DNA of 64,000 nucleotides from Methylomonas sp. LL1 (GCF_015711015.1 NZ_CP064653.1:2542001-2606000), one strand, 5' to 3'. Shown: positions 9,113 through 18,403, counted from the first letter of the stretch. Numbers and translations: made by a program. Notes: a model not told the origin generated them from the letters alone.

Positions 9113-10399
9113 TTAAATGAAACTTTCAAATTGCACCCGTTCGTCGGCAATGCCGAACCGGCGGGCGGTTTGGCGTACGCTGTCGATCAGGCGAGTCGGG
9201 CCGCAGACGTAAATGACGGTATCGGCGGATGCGCTACCGAGCAGCGCCGAGAGGTCCGGCCGGGTTGGATTTTGTGTCTGACTGAAGTAAAACCGGCATC
9301 GATTAGGAAACTGCCGCTGCAAGTCTTTGACAAAGGCCATTTCTCGCGGCGCACGGCCAGTGTAATGCAGTTGAAAATCCGCACCCCGTGCGGCCAAGGT
9401 TTCTGCCATGGCTTTGATGGGTGTGATGCCGATGCCGCCGGCGATCAACAACGCCGGGCGCTCGTCATCGTGCAATGGGAAATAGTTTTCCGGCGCTTCG
9501 ACGTTGAGGCGTGTACCAATTTGCCAGCCGTCGTGCAATGCCGACGAGCCGCCTTCGCCACCGTCCACCCGCAGCACCGCGATGCGGTAGCAATCCGGAT
9601 CGCCAGACGCGTCGGTCAGCGAATAGGCGCGAGAGGTAACGCTACCGTCGGGCAGCGCAATCGGCACGCGGATATGCGCCCCGGCCCGATACGCCGGTAG
9701 CGGCTCGCCGCCAATATGGCGCAATTCGTAAGCGCGAATACGCGGCGTCAATTGCCGAATCCCGCTGATGGTCAACGGCAATGCGCCGTTTCCCAAAACA
9801 GCTGGCGCATGCGTTGTCACTACCACCGGTTGTCGCTGACGAGCCTGAACCAGTAGCGCTTCGACTTCGTTCTGGCTGTAGCGCGGAGTGATGTACTTGG
9901 GGCAATTCCAGTCGAAGGCTTCGACTCGGATGACGATACCGCGCTCGACCGGAGCGCGAAAGTCGGGCAGTTCCAGTTTCTCCAGCAATGCCGGCTCGCT
10001 GCGTGTGTCCACAACTCGCGCCCGACCCCAGATTTTCAGGCGCTGTCGCTGCGGATAATCCATCAGTAACAAGCTCACCCGGTCATCGCCGCATAAATTG
10101 CCTACCGAAAGGTATTGGCGGTTGCCGCTGAAATCGGCGTAACCGATGGTTTGTTCATCCAACACTTTCAAGAATCCCACCGGCCCACCGCGATGCTGCA
10201 CATAGGGCCAGCCGCTTTGACTGACCGTAGCTTGGTAAAAGCTGTCGCGCTCGGCAATGAATGCCTGTTCGAAGGCGCTCAGCACCACAGTCTCGGCCTC
10301 GCCGAGTTCGGCGGCCCGATACGCAGTGCGGCTACCCATTTCGGTTTGTACCGCTTGCACGTCGGGGGTAAAACTGATTTTGGCAAAAGCGCGGGCCAT
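9113..10399 (-). CDS. PNPOx-like / ferredoxin reductase-type flavin oxidoreductase
   Basis: About 428 residues from the ATG at 10397-10399, chosen because GGAG lies 8 nt upstream; an in-frame start 48 nt earlier has none. The N-terminal third resembles a pyridoxamine 5'-phosphate oxidase-like FMN fold (ERDSFYQATVSQSGWPYVQH, then RLKIWGRARVVD). The rest is an FNR-type reductase: RAYSLTD for flavin binding, LLIAGGIGITPIKAM for the nucleotide phosphate, VIYVCGPTRLI near the end. It ends at FESFI, where related proteins often continue into a 2Fe-2S domain; none is present. It probably moves electrons from NAD(P)H to an unknown acceptor. It lies downstream of an AhpD-like gene on the same strand, and both are divergent from a LysR gene. 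Confidence 0.85.
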   Translation of the reverse strand: MARAFAKISFTPDVQAVQTEMGSRTAYRAAELGEAETVVLSAFEQAFIAERDSFYQATVSQSGWPYVQHRGGPVGFLKVLDEQTIGYADFSGNRQYLSVGNLCGDDRVSLLLMDYPQRQRLKIWGRARVVDTRSEPALLEKLELPDFRAPVERGIVIRVEAFDWNCPKYITPRYSQNEVEALLVQARQRQPVVVTTHAPAVLGNGALPLTISGIRQLTPRIRAYELRHIGGEPLPAYRAGAHIRVPIALPDGSVTSRAYSLTDASGDPDCYRIAVLRVDGGEGGSSALHDGWQIGTRLNVEAPENYFPLHDDERPALLIAGGIGITPIKAMAETLAARGADFQLHYTGRAPREMAFVKDLQRQFPNRCRFYFSQTQNPTRPDLSALLGSASADTVIYVCGPTRLIDSVRQTARRFGIADERVQFESFI

Positions 10400-10547
10400 G
10401 GTCTTTACTCCGGACGGGATGAAATGTTGATGGCTACTCTGACACAATCATTAGTTGTGTTGAATAGTCATGATTTGCAATACCTTAATTCCATTCAGCG
10501 CAATAAACCGGGCCAAACACCATCCCTGCGCTCTGCCCGGTCAAGCT

Positions 10548-11093
10548 TTAGGCGGCTTGTTTTAACGCCACTTTTGGGAAATCAATTTCGACCCTGCTGG
10601 CTTTGCCCAGGATATTGGTCAGCACATTCATGCCGACGTGGGTAATCACCTCGACGATGTCCGACTCGCTAAAACCGGCGTCACTCATGGACTGCAACTC
10701 GGCGTTGGTCACCTCGCCCTTGTGCTCGACCAGGGCGCGGGCGAATTTAACCGCCACCGCCGCCTTGGCGTCCTGGCTGGAGCCGGCCCGGTTGGCTGCG
10801 ATTTCCGCCCCGCTCAAACCGGCATCGCGGCCGATGGCGGTATGGGCGGACAGGCAATATTCGCATTGGTTCTGCTGGGCCAGCGCCAGTGCGATGCGCT
10901 CGCGGGTGGCGGCGTCCAGCGAACCGTGGTTGGCGATGTGATACAAACCTAGGAAGGCTTTCAAGGCATCCGGCGAGTGGGCGAACACCCGCAAAAAGTT
11001 GGGCACCATCCCCAACTGGCCTTGGATCGCATCCAATAGGCTGCGTTGTTCGATATTGGCGATTTCGTTGCTAACGGTGGTAATACGGCTCAT
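10548..11093 (-). CDS. AhpD-like carboxymuconolactone decarboxylase-family protein
   Basis: 181 residues, all helical in character, with the CMD/AhpD redox motif CEYCLSAH (about residues 92-99), which matches the CxxC...H proton-relay site of alkylhydroperoxidase-like proteins. This supports a peroxidase or thiol-redox role, substrate unknown. It is the first gene in a likely two-gene unit with the oxidoreductase downstream (148-bp gap), and it is divergent from the LysR gene at 11230, which presumably regulates it. Confidence 0.88.
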   Translation of the reverse strand: MSRITTVSNEIANIEQRSLLDAIQGQLGMVPNFLRVFAHSPDALKAFLGLYHIANHGSLDAATRERIALALAQQNQCEYCLSAHTAIGRDAGLSGAEIAANRAGSSQDAKAAVAVKFARALVEHKGEVTNAELQSMSDAGFSESDIVEVITHVGMNVLTNILGKASRVEIDFPKVALKQAA

Positions 11094-11195
11094 GAGTGTT
11101 CTCCAAAAAATGAAATAGGTTGTCGTATGCCTGGGTTAAATTCAGCAGGCGGATACAGTGTGTCTTATTGCACAAAAATTAAGAATACCTATAAT

Positions 11196-11223
11196 TTCCA
11201 ATTAACTATTGCGATAATTGGAA
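11196..11223. promoter_or_regulatory. LysR operator: 9-bp perfect inverted repeat
   Basis: TTCCAATTA, 10 bp, TAATTGGAA. The arms match perfectly. The site ends 6 bp before the LysR ATG at 11230 and lies about 100 bp upstream of the divergent AhpD-like gene. The position fits an operator through which LysR represses itself and controls the divergent genes. It also covers the place where a ribosome site would be. Confidence 0.65.
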
Positions 11224-11229
11224 TTACCA

Positions 11230-12129
11230 ATGGATCGTTTACATTTAATGAGTGTGTATGTCGCCGTGGTCGAAGCCGAGGGCTTTGCCGGCGGCGCCCG
11301 CAAGCTGCACATGTCGCCACCGGCCGTGACGCGTGCGGTGGCGGCGTTGGAAGAGCGCTTGGGGGTTAAATTATTGAATCGCACCACTCGCTATGTGCGC
11401 ATGACCGAGGCCGGTCAGAAATACTATGAGGACGCCAAACGCATCATCGCCTTGGCCGATGAAGCCGACGAAGCAGCGCTGGGCATCAATGTCGAACCGC
11501 GCGGCCTGCTCACCGTTACCGCCTCGGTCCTGTTCGGGCGTTTATTCGTGATGCCAGGTATTGTCGAATATTTGCGCCGTTATCCGGATGTGGAAGTCAA
11601 TGCACTATTCGTCGACCGGGTGCTCAACATGCTGGAGGAAGGCGTGGACGTGGCGATCCGCATCGGCGAATTGCCCGATTCGTCGTACCGGGCGCTGCGG
11701 GTCGGCTCGGTGCGGCGGGTGTTATGCGCCTCGCCGGAATATCTCTCGACTCACGGCATTCCGCGGATTCCGGAAGATTTGCCCAACCACAACATCATCC
11801 TGGCACGCGGCTTAAACCCTGCCAATGAAATGCGCTTCGGACGCGATGGCCAGCCGTTGACGGTGAAACTACAGCCTATGTTGAGCGTCAGCGATAACGA
11901 TTCAGCCGCCAGCGCCGCCATGGCCGGCCTGGGTATCACCCGCCTACTGAATTATCAAATTGCCGAGCCATTGCGAAACGACAATCTGAAAATCGTACTG
12001 AGCGAGTTCGAAAGTTCGTCGGTTCCGGTCCATATCCTGCACCGCGAGGGCCGCCATTCTTCAGCCAAGATTCGCTCGTTTGTCGACTTGATGGCGGAGC
12101 GTTTGCGGGCGGAGTTATCGCTGAATTGA
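11230..12129 (+). CDS. LysR-family transcriptional regulator
   Basis: 299 residues from the ATG at 11230, where MDRLHLMSVYVAVVEAEGFA starts the LysR helix-turn-helix (then GGARKLHMSPPAVTRAVAAL). A TTG four codons upstream is less likely. The C-terminal part is the usual substrate-binding domain (LLTVTASVLFGRLFVMPGIV). The overall sequence is of the type often seen beside quinone- or peroxide-responsive genes, but the ligand cannot be read. It is divergent from the AhpD-like and flavin oxidoreductase genes and has a strong palindrome just before its start. Confidence 0.92.
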   Translation: MDRLHLMSVYVAVVEAEGFAGGARKLHMSPPAVTRAVAALEERLGVKLLNRTTRYVRMTEAGQKYYEDAKRIIALADEADEAALGINVEPRGLLTVTASVLFGRLFVMPGIVEYLRRYPDVEVNALFVDRVLNMLEEGVDVAIRIGELPDSSYRALRVGSVRRVLCASPEYLSTHGIPRIPEDLPNHNIILARGLNPANEMRFGRDGQPLTVKLQPMLSVSDNDSAASAAMAGLGITRLLNYQIAEPLRNDNLKIVLSEFESSSVPVHILHREGRHSSAKIRSFVDLMAERLRAELSLN

Positions 12130-12407
12130 CGGGAAATTTCAGCTACGCCGGAAGGTTCCAGGTGATACGCCGAAATGGCGTTTAACCAATTTCTGGATCG
12201 GGCCGCCGCATAAGCGCACGCCAGGATGCGACAGTGCTTTCGAGTTGGCGCATCGTGGCTTTTGCATATTTGGCTACCGGCATCTTGAGGTGGTTCATCA
12301 ACTTGCATATCCGTCGCCGAGCCGATTATTTTGCACAGTAAGTGGTTGAATGACTATGAGCAATAGCGCGAGACTCAGGATTTGGTTGAAAATAATTTCC
12401 CGCATTC

Positions 12408-12458
12408 CAGGCTGCATTCCCATGCTCCGGGAATGCAGCCTGAACCGCTCTGCGGTTC
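12408..12458. repeat. REP-like double hairpin between convergent genes
   Basis: A perfect 14-bp inverted repeat (CAGGCTGCATTCCC, 7-bp loop, complementary arm; 12408-12442) is followed at once by a second hairpin with 7-bp arms (GAACCGC, 3-bp loop; 12442-12458). It lies between the end of the LysR gene and the end of the convergent gene at 12538. It has the form of a dispersed palindromic repeat and may also stop transcription from both sides. The rest of 12130-12537 shows no gene. Confidence 0.6.
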
Positions 12459-12537
12459 GGGTCGCTAGAGCGTCCCTGAGCAGGTTCCCACGCGGAGCAT
12501 CGGAACCATAAGCGGAATCAACTTGTTCAGCGTTTCC

Positions 12538-13128
12538 TTAAACTGATTGAGAGCAGTCACTTTCTAGCAAGGCGCAATAGGGACGCAACGCGACCATCAG
12601 TGCCTGATATATAGCAAATGCATCGGTCGGGTCTTTCTGTTTAAGCTCGGCAACCTCGGTCAGAAACCGATACAACATTTTTACGAAATTCTCGATGGAC
12701 ATCGCCAGCCAGGCATCGTTGGTAATCCATTTATCGATAAACTCATCCAAACGCGCGAAGGTCAGTTTCAACAGAGGGTACGCGGTTTGGGTTTCCTTAA
12801 ATTCCCGGAGCAGCATATACGCCAAGTAAGCCTGCTCGGACGCCACCCGCGGCCGGTTGGAAATGCTGAGGTAAGTGGCTTTGTGGTTGCTATAGGCGGC
12901 ATCGAATTTTTCGCAAAATTCGGTTTCGGTGGTCATCGCAAGCCAAATCTGAAGACTCGCGGTGGTTATGCCATAACACTCCTTGATTGAGTTTGCCATT
13001 TTGTCGAATTGTTCGACGAATGCCGGCTTGGTCAGTTCGCCTTTAATCAGATTTTCAATCGCCGTCAGCTCGCTCGCAGTGACGCAAACCGTGGCCAATT
13101 CCCGAACAATTTTGAGTTCGACTCCCAT
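12538..13128 (-). CDS. hypothetical protein
   Basis: 196 residues, soluble, rich in predicted helix, no signal peptide or membrane segment, and no motif I recognise. It is 59 bp upstream of nothing obvious on its own strand except the DUF1508 gene, which precedes it (13188-13523) and may share its transcript. Codon usage looks like its neighbours, so I take it as a real gene of unknown function. Confidence 0.65.
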   Translation of the reverse strand: MGVELKIVRELATVCVTASELTAIENLIKGELTKPAFVEQFDKMANSIKECYGITTASLQIWLAMTTETEFCEKFDAAYSNHKATYLSISNRPRVASEQAYLAYMLLREFKETQTAYPLLKLTFARLDEFIDKWITNDAWLAMSIENFVKMLYRFLTEVAELKQKDPTDAFAIYQALMVALRPYCALLESDCSQSV

Positions 13129-13187
13129 ATCGCCGTCACCTGTTTTCGCTACCTGGAAAAAATTTATGAATCGCGTCGATCCCTAGT

Positions 13188-13523
13188 TTACTGAGTCAGA
13201 TCGACGATTTCGGCAACGCAGGCGTTGTCTTTAACAATGTGCAGCGCGTTGTCGAAAACCATGTTGGAGTTAAATAAAACGCTTTTGACAATGATGGCGC
13301 CGGCGGCATCCTTGATCACAAAAAAAGTATCGCCCTCGGGGACCTTGCTAGCGGCAATCTGATTGGTCATTAAGGAGCCGGTTCTCACTTCTTTAATGGC
13401 CTGCAGGGCTTCTTCCTTGTTGCCGTAATCGCCGCTCATCAGAATGAGTTCGCCCTTACTGTTGAGGAAATTAAAAAAATACTGATTTTCGTCGTTGGTT
13501 TGAAGTTGAAAAGTGGCTGGCAT
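13188..13523 (-). CDS. YegP-family DUF1508 protein
   Basis: 111 residues made of two tandem repeats of the DUF1508 fold: QYFFNFLNSKGELILMSGDY near residues 14-33, and TFFVIKDAAGAIIVKSVLF near 66-84. The family (E. coli YegP type) is small, cytosolic and of unknown function. The length is normal. It is followed by the hypothetical gene at 12538 on the same strand. The 336 bp upstream, 13524-13859, holds no gene I can support. Confidence 0.85.
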   Translation of the reverse strand: MPATFQLQTNDENQYFFNFLNSKGELILMSGDYGNKEEALQAIKEVRTGSLMTNQIAASKVPEGDTFFVIKDAAGAIIVKSVLFNSNMVFDNALHIVKDNACVAEIVDLTQ

Positions 13524-13859
13524 GTTCTGTCCCGGAAGTTGGCGGTTGGATTGGGTTTAGCCTCCCGATTCCTGACAAACTAAACCAAAAGTTCGCTGGA
13601 GGAGGAGAGTTAAATGTGGCAGGCAGAGGCTATAAATCCAGCAGCAAGCGTTATGCCAATAAAAAACATTTCAAAATCAACAGGAAATATGTCATCAGGC
13701 ATCTAATTGTCAGTTTTGCTACACGACATTGACGGCGATCCGCTAGCCAGTGAACCGCCCTCATCAAACATGGGCCAACTCGCTTTGCAGCCTATGCCTA
13801 AATTCCGACAAATCCCGCTCGGCAATAATGCGAATCAAGGTGGGTTACGCTCATAATTT

Positions 13860-14477
13860 TTACATAGCCGAATAACAAAGCCAATCCGGATAAGTATCCA
13901 CATCCCATTGGCTATCCAGTTCGTACAGGTTCAAACCGATCTCCTTTGTCCGGCTGCGAGTGGTGGTCATGACCTGGTCATGGCCCCAGCTCATGTCGCT
14001 GAACAGTCTCGGTTGTGCTTCGTTTAAGCCGATCATGACATAACCGCCATCGTCGGCCGGTGCGATGACCGCATCGTGGCCTTCGTGTAACGCCGTCAGT
14101 GCCCGACGCAGGTCGTCACAGTAAAGACTGGGACAATCGCAACCCATCAGTAACGCATGCCGGTATCGGCCCAGCGCATCATCGAAGGCGCGATGCATGC
14201 GTTCGCCCAAGTCGGCGCCGCGTTGCATCTTCAGTGTCAGCGGAAAACGGCGCGCGCAATCCTGAAAAAACTCATGATCGGTATCCGGCGCGCAGTGGAG
14301 TTCAACAGCGCATAAAGGCTGCTGGAAGGCCCGCTCCAGCGTCATATAGGTCAACCGCCGGTGTGCTTCGGCAGCCTGTTCGGCACTCAAGGCCGGTTGT
14401 AGCCGGGTTTTGACTTGGCCGGGAATTGGCGCTTTGCAAAAAATCAGCAGCACGCTATCGGGGAAAAGCGTTTGCAT
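13860..14477 (-). CDS. DUF2064 / TIGR04282-type glycosyltransferase-like protein
   Basis: 205 residues. The N-terminus LLIFCKAPIPGQVKTRLQPA is the hallmark of the DUF2064 family, a GT-A nucleotide-sugar fold that includes proteins linked to arsenosugar synthesis. The GCDCPSL segment (about residues 112-118) and APADDGGYVMIGL (about 138-150) are further family blocks. The start is 3 bp after the stop of the flavoprotein fusion gene, so the two are almost certainly co-transcribed. I see no ArsS-type radical SAM partner nearby, so an arsenosugar role is not supported here. Confidence 0.85.
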   Translation of the reverse strand: MQTLFPDSVLLIFCKAPIPGQVKTRLQPALSAEQAAEAHRRLTYMTLERAFQQPLCAVELHCAPDTDHEFFQDCARRFPLTLKMQRGADLGERMHRAFDDALGRYRHALLMGCDCPSLYCDDLRRALTALHEGHDAVIAPADDGGYVMIGLNEAQPRLFSDMSWGHDQVMTTTRSRTKEIGLNLYELDSQWDVDTYPDWLCYSAM

Positions 14478-14480
14478 CGC

Positions 14481-16631
14481 TTAAACCTTGCGCCGCCAGG
14501 CGTGATAACGGCCCAGCCATTCCAGCAATACCGTGGGAGCGTGATTGCGTTTCCAGACGCCCGCTACATATTTATTGGCTTCCGCCAGGGTTGGATAGAT
14601 GTGAATGGTGCCTAAAATCTTATTCAAGCCGATGCCGTGTTTCATCGCCAGCACAAACTCGGCAATTAGGTCGCCGGCATGTTCGCCGACGATGGTGACG
14701 CCCAAAATTTTATCCTTGCCCGGCACAGTCAGCACTTTGACAAAGCCATGGGCCTCGCCGTCGGCAATGGCACGGTCCAGATCGGCTATGCCATAGGTCG
14801 ACACTTCGTAAGCGATGCCCTGCGTTTGCGCATCTTGTTCGTTCAAACCCACGCGCGCCACTTCCGGTTCGGTAAAGGTCGACCAGGGAATCACCGAGTA
14901 ATCGGTACGAAACTTTTTAAAATGCCCAAACAAGGCGTTGACCGCCGCATACCAGGCCTGATGCGCGGCGGTGTGGGTAAATTGATAGGGTCCCGCCACA
15001 TCGCCGACAGCGAAAATATTCGGATAGTTGGTTTCCTGAAAGGCGTTGGTTTCCAGGGTTTTGCGCGGCGACAAGGCAATGCCAAGTTTCTCGACGCCAT
15101 AACCTTGCACATTGGCGGCGCGGCCGATGGCGATCAACACTTTATCGAACGGGATTCTGACGATTTGCCCGTCATGCTCGGCCAGCAAAATGTGTTCGCC
15201 GTTTTCGACGATGAATTCCTTGGCGGTATGGTTGACGTTGACCGCCACGCCTTCCGCCTGGAAGCGGGCTTGGACGATGTCCGACACTTCCGCATCTTCC
15301 CTCAGCATAAGGCGCGGGGCCATTTCCACCTGCGTGACCTGACTGCCGAGGCGGGCGAAGGTTTGCGTCAATTCGCAGCCTATCGGGCCGCCACCCAGCA
15401 CCAACAGGCGCTTGGGCAATTCGCGCAAGTTCCAGATGTTATCCGAAGTCAGATATTCGATGTCTTCCAGTCCGGGAATCGGCGGCACGAAGGGCCGGGC
15501 GCCGGCGGCGATGACGATGGCGCGGCTGGTGAGGGTTTTGACGCCTTCGGCTGTCGTGACTTCCACCGCCCAAGGCGAGACGATTTTGGCCGAGCCTTCG
15601 ATGACCTCCACGCCCAGCTCGGTATACCGTTCCACGGAATCATGCGGTGCTACTGTTTTGATCACCTGTTGCACCCGCTCCATCACGGCGGCGAAATCAA
15701 ATTCGGCCTCGGCTTTGGCGATACCGAACTCGGGCGCGCGTTTGATATGCGACAGCAACTTGGCCGAGCGAATCAGCGCCTTGGACGGTACGCAGCCAGT
15801 GTTTAGACAGTCGCCGCCCATTTTGTCCTTTTCGATCAGCGTGACTTTGGCTTTGACCGCCCCGGCGATATAGGCCGACACCAAACCGCCCGAACCGGCA
15901 CCAATGACCAGCAGGTTGTTGTCGAAGCGGTCGGGTTTAGGCCAGCGAGCGTAGACTTTGCGTTGTTGAATGAATTCGAGCATTTTCTTCGCTCCTAATG
16001 GAAACACACCGAGCAAGGCAAACGAACCCAGCACAGCCGGAGGCAGGATGCCGGACAGCGAATCGATTTTCGCCAACTGGGTACCGGCATTGACGTAGAC
16101 CACGGTGCCGGCCAGCATGCCGACCTGACTGACCCAGTAAAAGGTGCGCACCTTGATCGGCGTCAAACCCATCGCCAGATTGATCATGAAGAACGGAAAC
16201 ACCGGTACCAAGCGCAACGTAAACAAATAGAGAGCACCATCGCGATCCACGCCGTCATCAATGGCCTTTAAGCGGACGATAAACCGAGATTTGACCCAGT
16301 CGCGCAACAAAAAACGCGCCGCCAGAAACGCCAAGGTCGCGCCTATGCTGGAAGCGAACGAGACAATCAGCGTACCCCACAGCAAACCGAATACCGCGCC
16401 GCCGGCCAGCGTCAATATCGTCGCCCCTGGCAGCGATAGCGCAGTGACCGCGATATACAACGCGGCATACATTACCATAGCCAGCACTGGGTGAGTCTGA
16501 CGGTAATAGGCGATGCCGGTCTGCTGCGCTTTTAAGTTATCCAGCGTCAGATAGTGCTGCAAATCCAACGCAAAAAACGTCGCCATCAATGTGGCAATGC
16601 CCAGCAATAACAAAATTCTGGAAGTTTTCAT
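14481..16631 (-). CDS. TVP38/DedA-like membrane domain fused to dihydrolipoamide/mercuric reductase-like flavoprotein
   Basis: 716 residues in two parts. Residues about 1-225 are a TVP38/TMEM64 (SNARE-associated, DedA-like) membrane domain with several helices and the FAARFLLRDWV-type conserved block. Residues about 240-716 are a class I disulfide oxidoreductase: FAD motif VIGAGSGGLVSAYIAG, redox pair GGDCLNTGCVPSKA, NAD(P) motif LVLGGGPIGCELTQTFARLG, and a C-terminal interface domain. There is no N-terminal heavy-metal domain and no C-terminal Cys pair, so I do not call it MerA. The enzyme half would sit on the cytoplasmic face of the membrane. Substrate unknown. Confidence 0.9.
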   Translation of the reverse strand: MKTSRILLLLGIATLMATFFALDLQHYLTLDNLKAQQTGIAYYRQTHPVLAMVMYAALYIAVTALSLPGATILTLAGGAVFGLLWGTLIVSFASSIGATLAFLAARFLLRDWVKSRFIVRLKAIDDGVDRDGALYLFTLRLVPVFPFFMINLAMGLTPIKVRTFYWVSQVGMLAGTVVYVNAGTQLAKIDSLSGILPPAVLGSFALLGVFPLGAKKMLEFIQQRKVYARWPKPDRFDNNLLVIGAGSGGLVSAYIAGAVKAKVTLIEKDKMGGDCLNTGCVPSKALIRSAKLLSHIKRAPEFGIAKAEAEFDFAAVMERVQQVIKTVAPHDSVERYTELGVEVIEGSAKIVSPWAVEVTTAEGVKTLTSRAIVIAAGARPFVPPIPGLEDIEYLTSDNIWNLRELPKRLLVLGGGPIGCELTQTFARLGSQVTQVEMAPRLMLREDAEVSDIVQARFQAEGVAVNVNHTAKEFIVENGEHILLAEHDGQIVRIPFDKVLIAIGRAANVQGYGVEKLGIALSPRKTLETNAFQETNYPNIFAVGDVAGPYQFTHTAAHQAWYAAVNALFGHFKKFRTDYSVIPWSTFTEPEVARVGLNEQDAQTQGIAYEVSTYGIADLDRAIADGEAHGFVKVLTVPGKDKILGVTIVGEHAGDLIAEFVLAMKHGIGLNKILGTIHIYPTLAEANKYVAGVWKRNHAPTVLLEWLGRYHAWRRKV

Positions 16632-16910
16632 GCCGAGCTACCGATCTTGAAAGGGCTAGGCTTCGATGGGTGTTTGCATATTGTCTGACTAAACATCTGT
16701 GTTCCTTAAATAGTATGGGGCTTGCCTTTTAGTCGCATTTGCCGGTAATTCCTGACAAAAAGCTCAGAAAATCTAATTCCTCAGGCTTAATTAACATCGT
16801 CACGTTACAGCAAAAATATTCCCTCCCCGGGCTAGAGAAGGGGTTTGAGTTTTTAGCATCTGCTAGGCATTGCTGGGAGCCAGAATTTGTATTCGGTTGG
16901 TGCAATACCT
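16632..16910. other. intergenic region, no gene seen
   Basis: Upstream region of the flavoprotein fusion gene, running to the left end of IS copy A. No ORF here looks coding and I see no strong repeat. Confidence 0.5.
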
Positions 16911-16972
16911 TGATGTGGCTACACTAAACCGGACACACTTTTTAAAATAACCTGAAAAAGCGTGAATCCAAA

Positions 16973-17543
16973 ATGAGCCAAGAAAAACCCAATACCTATA
17001 CAGCCGAATTCAGAGCCTCAGCCGTCAAGTTGGCGAATGAATCCGATAAACCGATCAGCCAGGTAGCCCAGGATCTTGGCATTAACGTCAATACCTTGCA
17101 TACCTGGATAGGAAAATACAGTCGCCCCAAAGACAGCAATAAAGCGGTCCGTACCGATGAACATCTGTACGATGAACTCAAGCGCCTTAAGTCGGCGAGT
17201 GTCGGCTTCCGGCGGGAAAGATTGCTAGCCATCCCTGGCTAGCAATCGCGCCTACACCGCCACGTGATTGCCTGCGGCGGCCCTGGCCGTCCGCGTCACC
17301 TCGCCTTTGACCCAACAAGGGGATCAAAGCCTTGGCTCTCGCATGACTCGACGCCGTTTCGCGATGCCTTGCAGTTTTTCTAGTCGAAAAACCGCCCGGC
17401 GCTACGGCTTCCAGGGACTACTCAACCTTCACTCGCTAACGCTTCGTTTCCAAGGTTTCGCAGCGAAGGAAGTGGCCCGATTGACCGAGGAGCGCGATTT
17501 ACTAAAAAAGGCAGCGGCGTACTTCGCCAAGGAACAAAGATGA
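16973..17543 (+). pseudogene. IS3-family orfA, split by a 274-bp insert
   Basis: The first 73 or so residues equal OrfA of copies B and C (helix-turn-helix: [20 protein letters not shown]). The frame then enters foreign sequence at 17192 and stops at 17242. The C-terminal leucine-zipper part ([19 protein letters not shown]) resumes after 17465. The insert length is not a multiple of three, so a full OrfA or OrfAB fusion cannot be made and this copy cannot move on its own. Confidence 0.9.
17192..17465. repeat. 274-bp insert inside IS copy A, unknown element
   Basis: Found by comparing copy A with copies B and C: the IS sequence stops after CTTAAG and resumes at AAGGAAG. The insert has no convincing terminal repeats and no target duplication beyond the AAG already doubled in the IS. 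It holds a perfect hairpin with 12-bp arms (GATTGCTAGCCA, loop TCCC; 17220-17247). It codes for nothing recognisable. It may be a small non-autonomous or REP-type element. Confidence 0.7.
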
Positions 17544-18403
17544 AGTACGCCTGGATCAAGCAGCATGCAGAGGACTTTGCGGTAGATACCCTGTGCCGGT
17601 TCATGAGGGTATCCCGAAGCGCCTACTACGACTGGCTGAAGCAAGGCCCCTCTGCGGGCGAACAAGACGATGCCGCCCTATCCGAGATGATCCAAAGCAC
17701 CTTTGGCAAAAGCCGGGCAACCTACGGTACGCGCCGTCTCAAAGCCGCCTTATCCGCTCAGAACCGAACCGTCAGCCGCCGCCGTATCGGTCGTTTGATG
17801 CGGGAAGCGGGGTTGGCCTGTAAAACCAAGCGCAAATTCAAAGCCACGACGAATTCGAAGCATCATCAACCGGTTGCGTCCAATCACCTGGATCGGCAAT
17901 TTGCCGTGGAAAAGCCCAATCAAGTCTATGCCGGCGACATCACCTATATCCATACGCAGGAGGGCTGGCTGTATCTGGCCGTGGTGATTGATCTCTATTC
18001 CCGGCAAGTCGTGGGCTGGTCTATGGCCGAACATATGCGGACCAAACTGGTGAACGATGCGCTACTGATGGCGGTTTGGAAGCGCAAGCCCGAGAAAGGC
18101 TTGCTATGGCATACCGATCGCGGCAGCCAATATGCATCGGACAGCCATCGAGCCTTATTAACGCAACACGGCATCCGGCAAAGCATGAGTCGTAAGGGAA
18201 ACTGCTGGGATAATGCCGTCTCGGAAAGTTTCTTTCATACCCTGAAAATCGAGTTGATACATCACCAGACCTATCGAACCCGATCCGAGGCCAGGCAGGC
18301 CGTATTCGAATATATCGAAGTGTTTTATAACCGCGAGCGACTTCATTCCGCCAATGGCTACCTGTCGCCCGTTGACTACGAAGTGCAGCTTAAAGCTGCT
18401 TAG
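17540..18403 (+). CDS. IS3-family transposase OrfB (copy A)
   Basis: 287 residues with the rve integrase core: [10 protein letters not shown] (first Asp), [24 protein letters not shown] (second Asp), and [14 protein letters not shown] (Glu). This is the DDE triad of the IS3 family. The start ATG overlaps the OrfA stop as ATGA. One residue differs from copies B and C. Without an intact orfA it is unlikely to transpose this copy but might act on the others. Confidence 0.92.
   Translation: MKYAWIKQHAEDFAVDTLCRFMRVSRSAYYDWLKQGPSAGEQDDAALSEMIQSTFGKSRATYGTRRLKAALSAQNRTVSRRRIGRLMREAGLACKTKRKFKATTNSKHHQPVASNHLDRQFAVEKPNQVYAGDITYIHTQEGWLYLAVVIDLYSRQVVGWSMAEHMRTKLVNDALLMAVWKRKPEKGLLWHTDRGSQYASDSHRALLTQHGIRQSMSRKGNCWDNAVSESFFHTLKIELIHHQTYRTRSEARQAVFEYIEVFYNRERLHSANGYLSPVDYEVQLKAA

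Noticed and set aside
9131-9700. Long plus-strand ORF over the oxidoreductase gene
   Set aside because: It is a shadow of the real minus-strand gene, with no domain and atypical composition.
13763-13835. Short minus-strand protein-like text (IIAERDLSEFRHRLQSELAH)
   Set aside because: About two dozen codons with no start and no known family; too little to call a gene relic.
14679-15806. 375-codon plus-strand ORF over the flavoprotein fusion
   Set aside because: Antisense shadow of a clear FAD enzyme; rich in Gly, His and Arg, with no homology I can see.
14481-16631. Mercuric reductase (merA) call
   Set aside because: No heavy-metal domain, no C-terminal Cys pair and no mer genes nearby; the redox motif alone is shared by many disulfide reductases.
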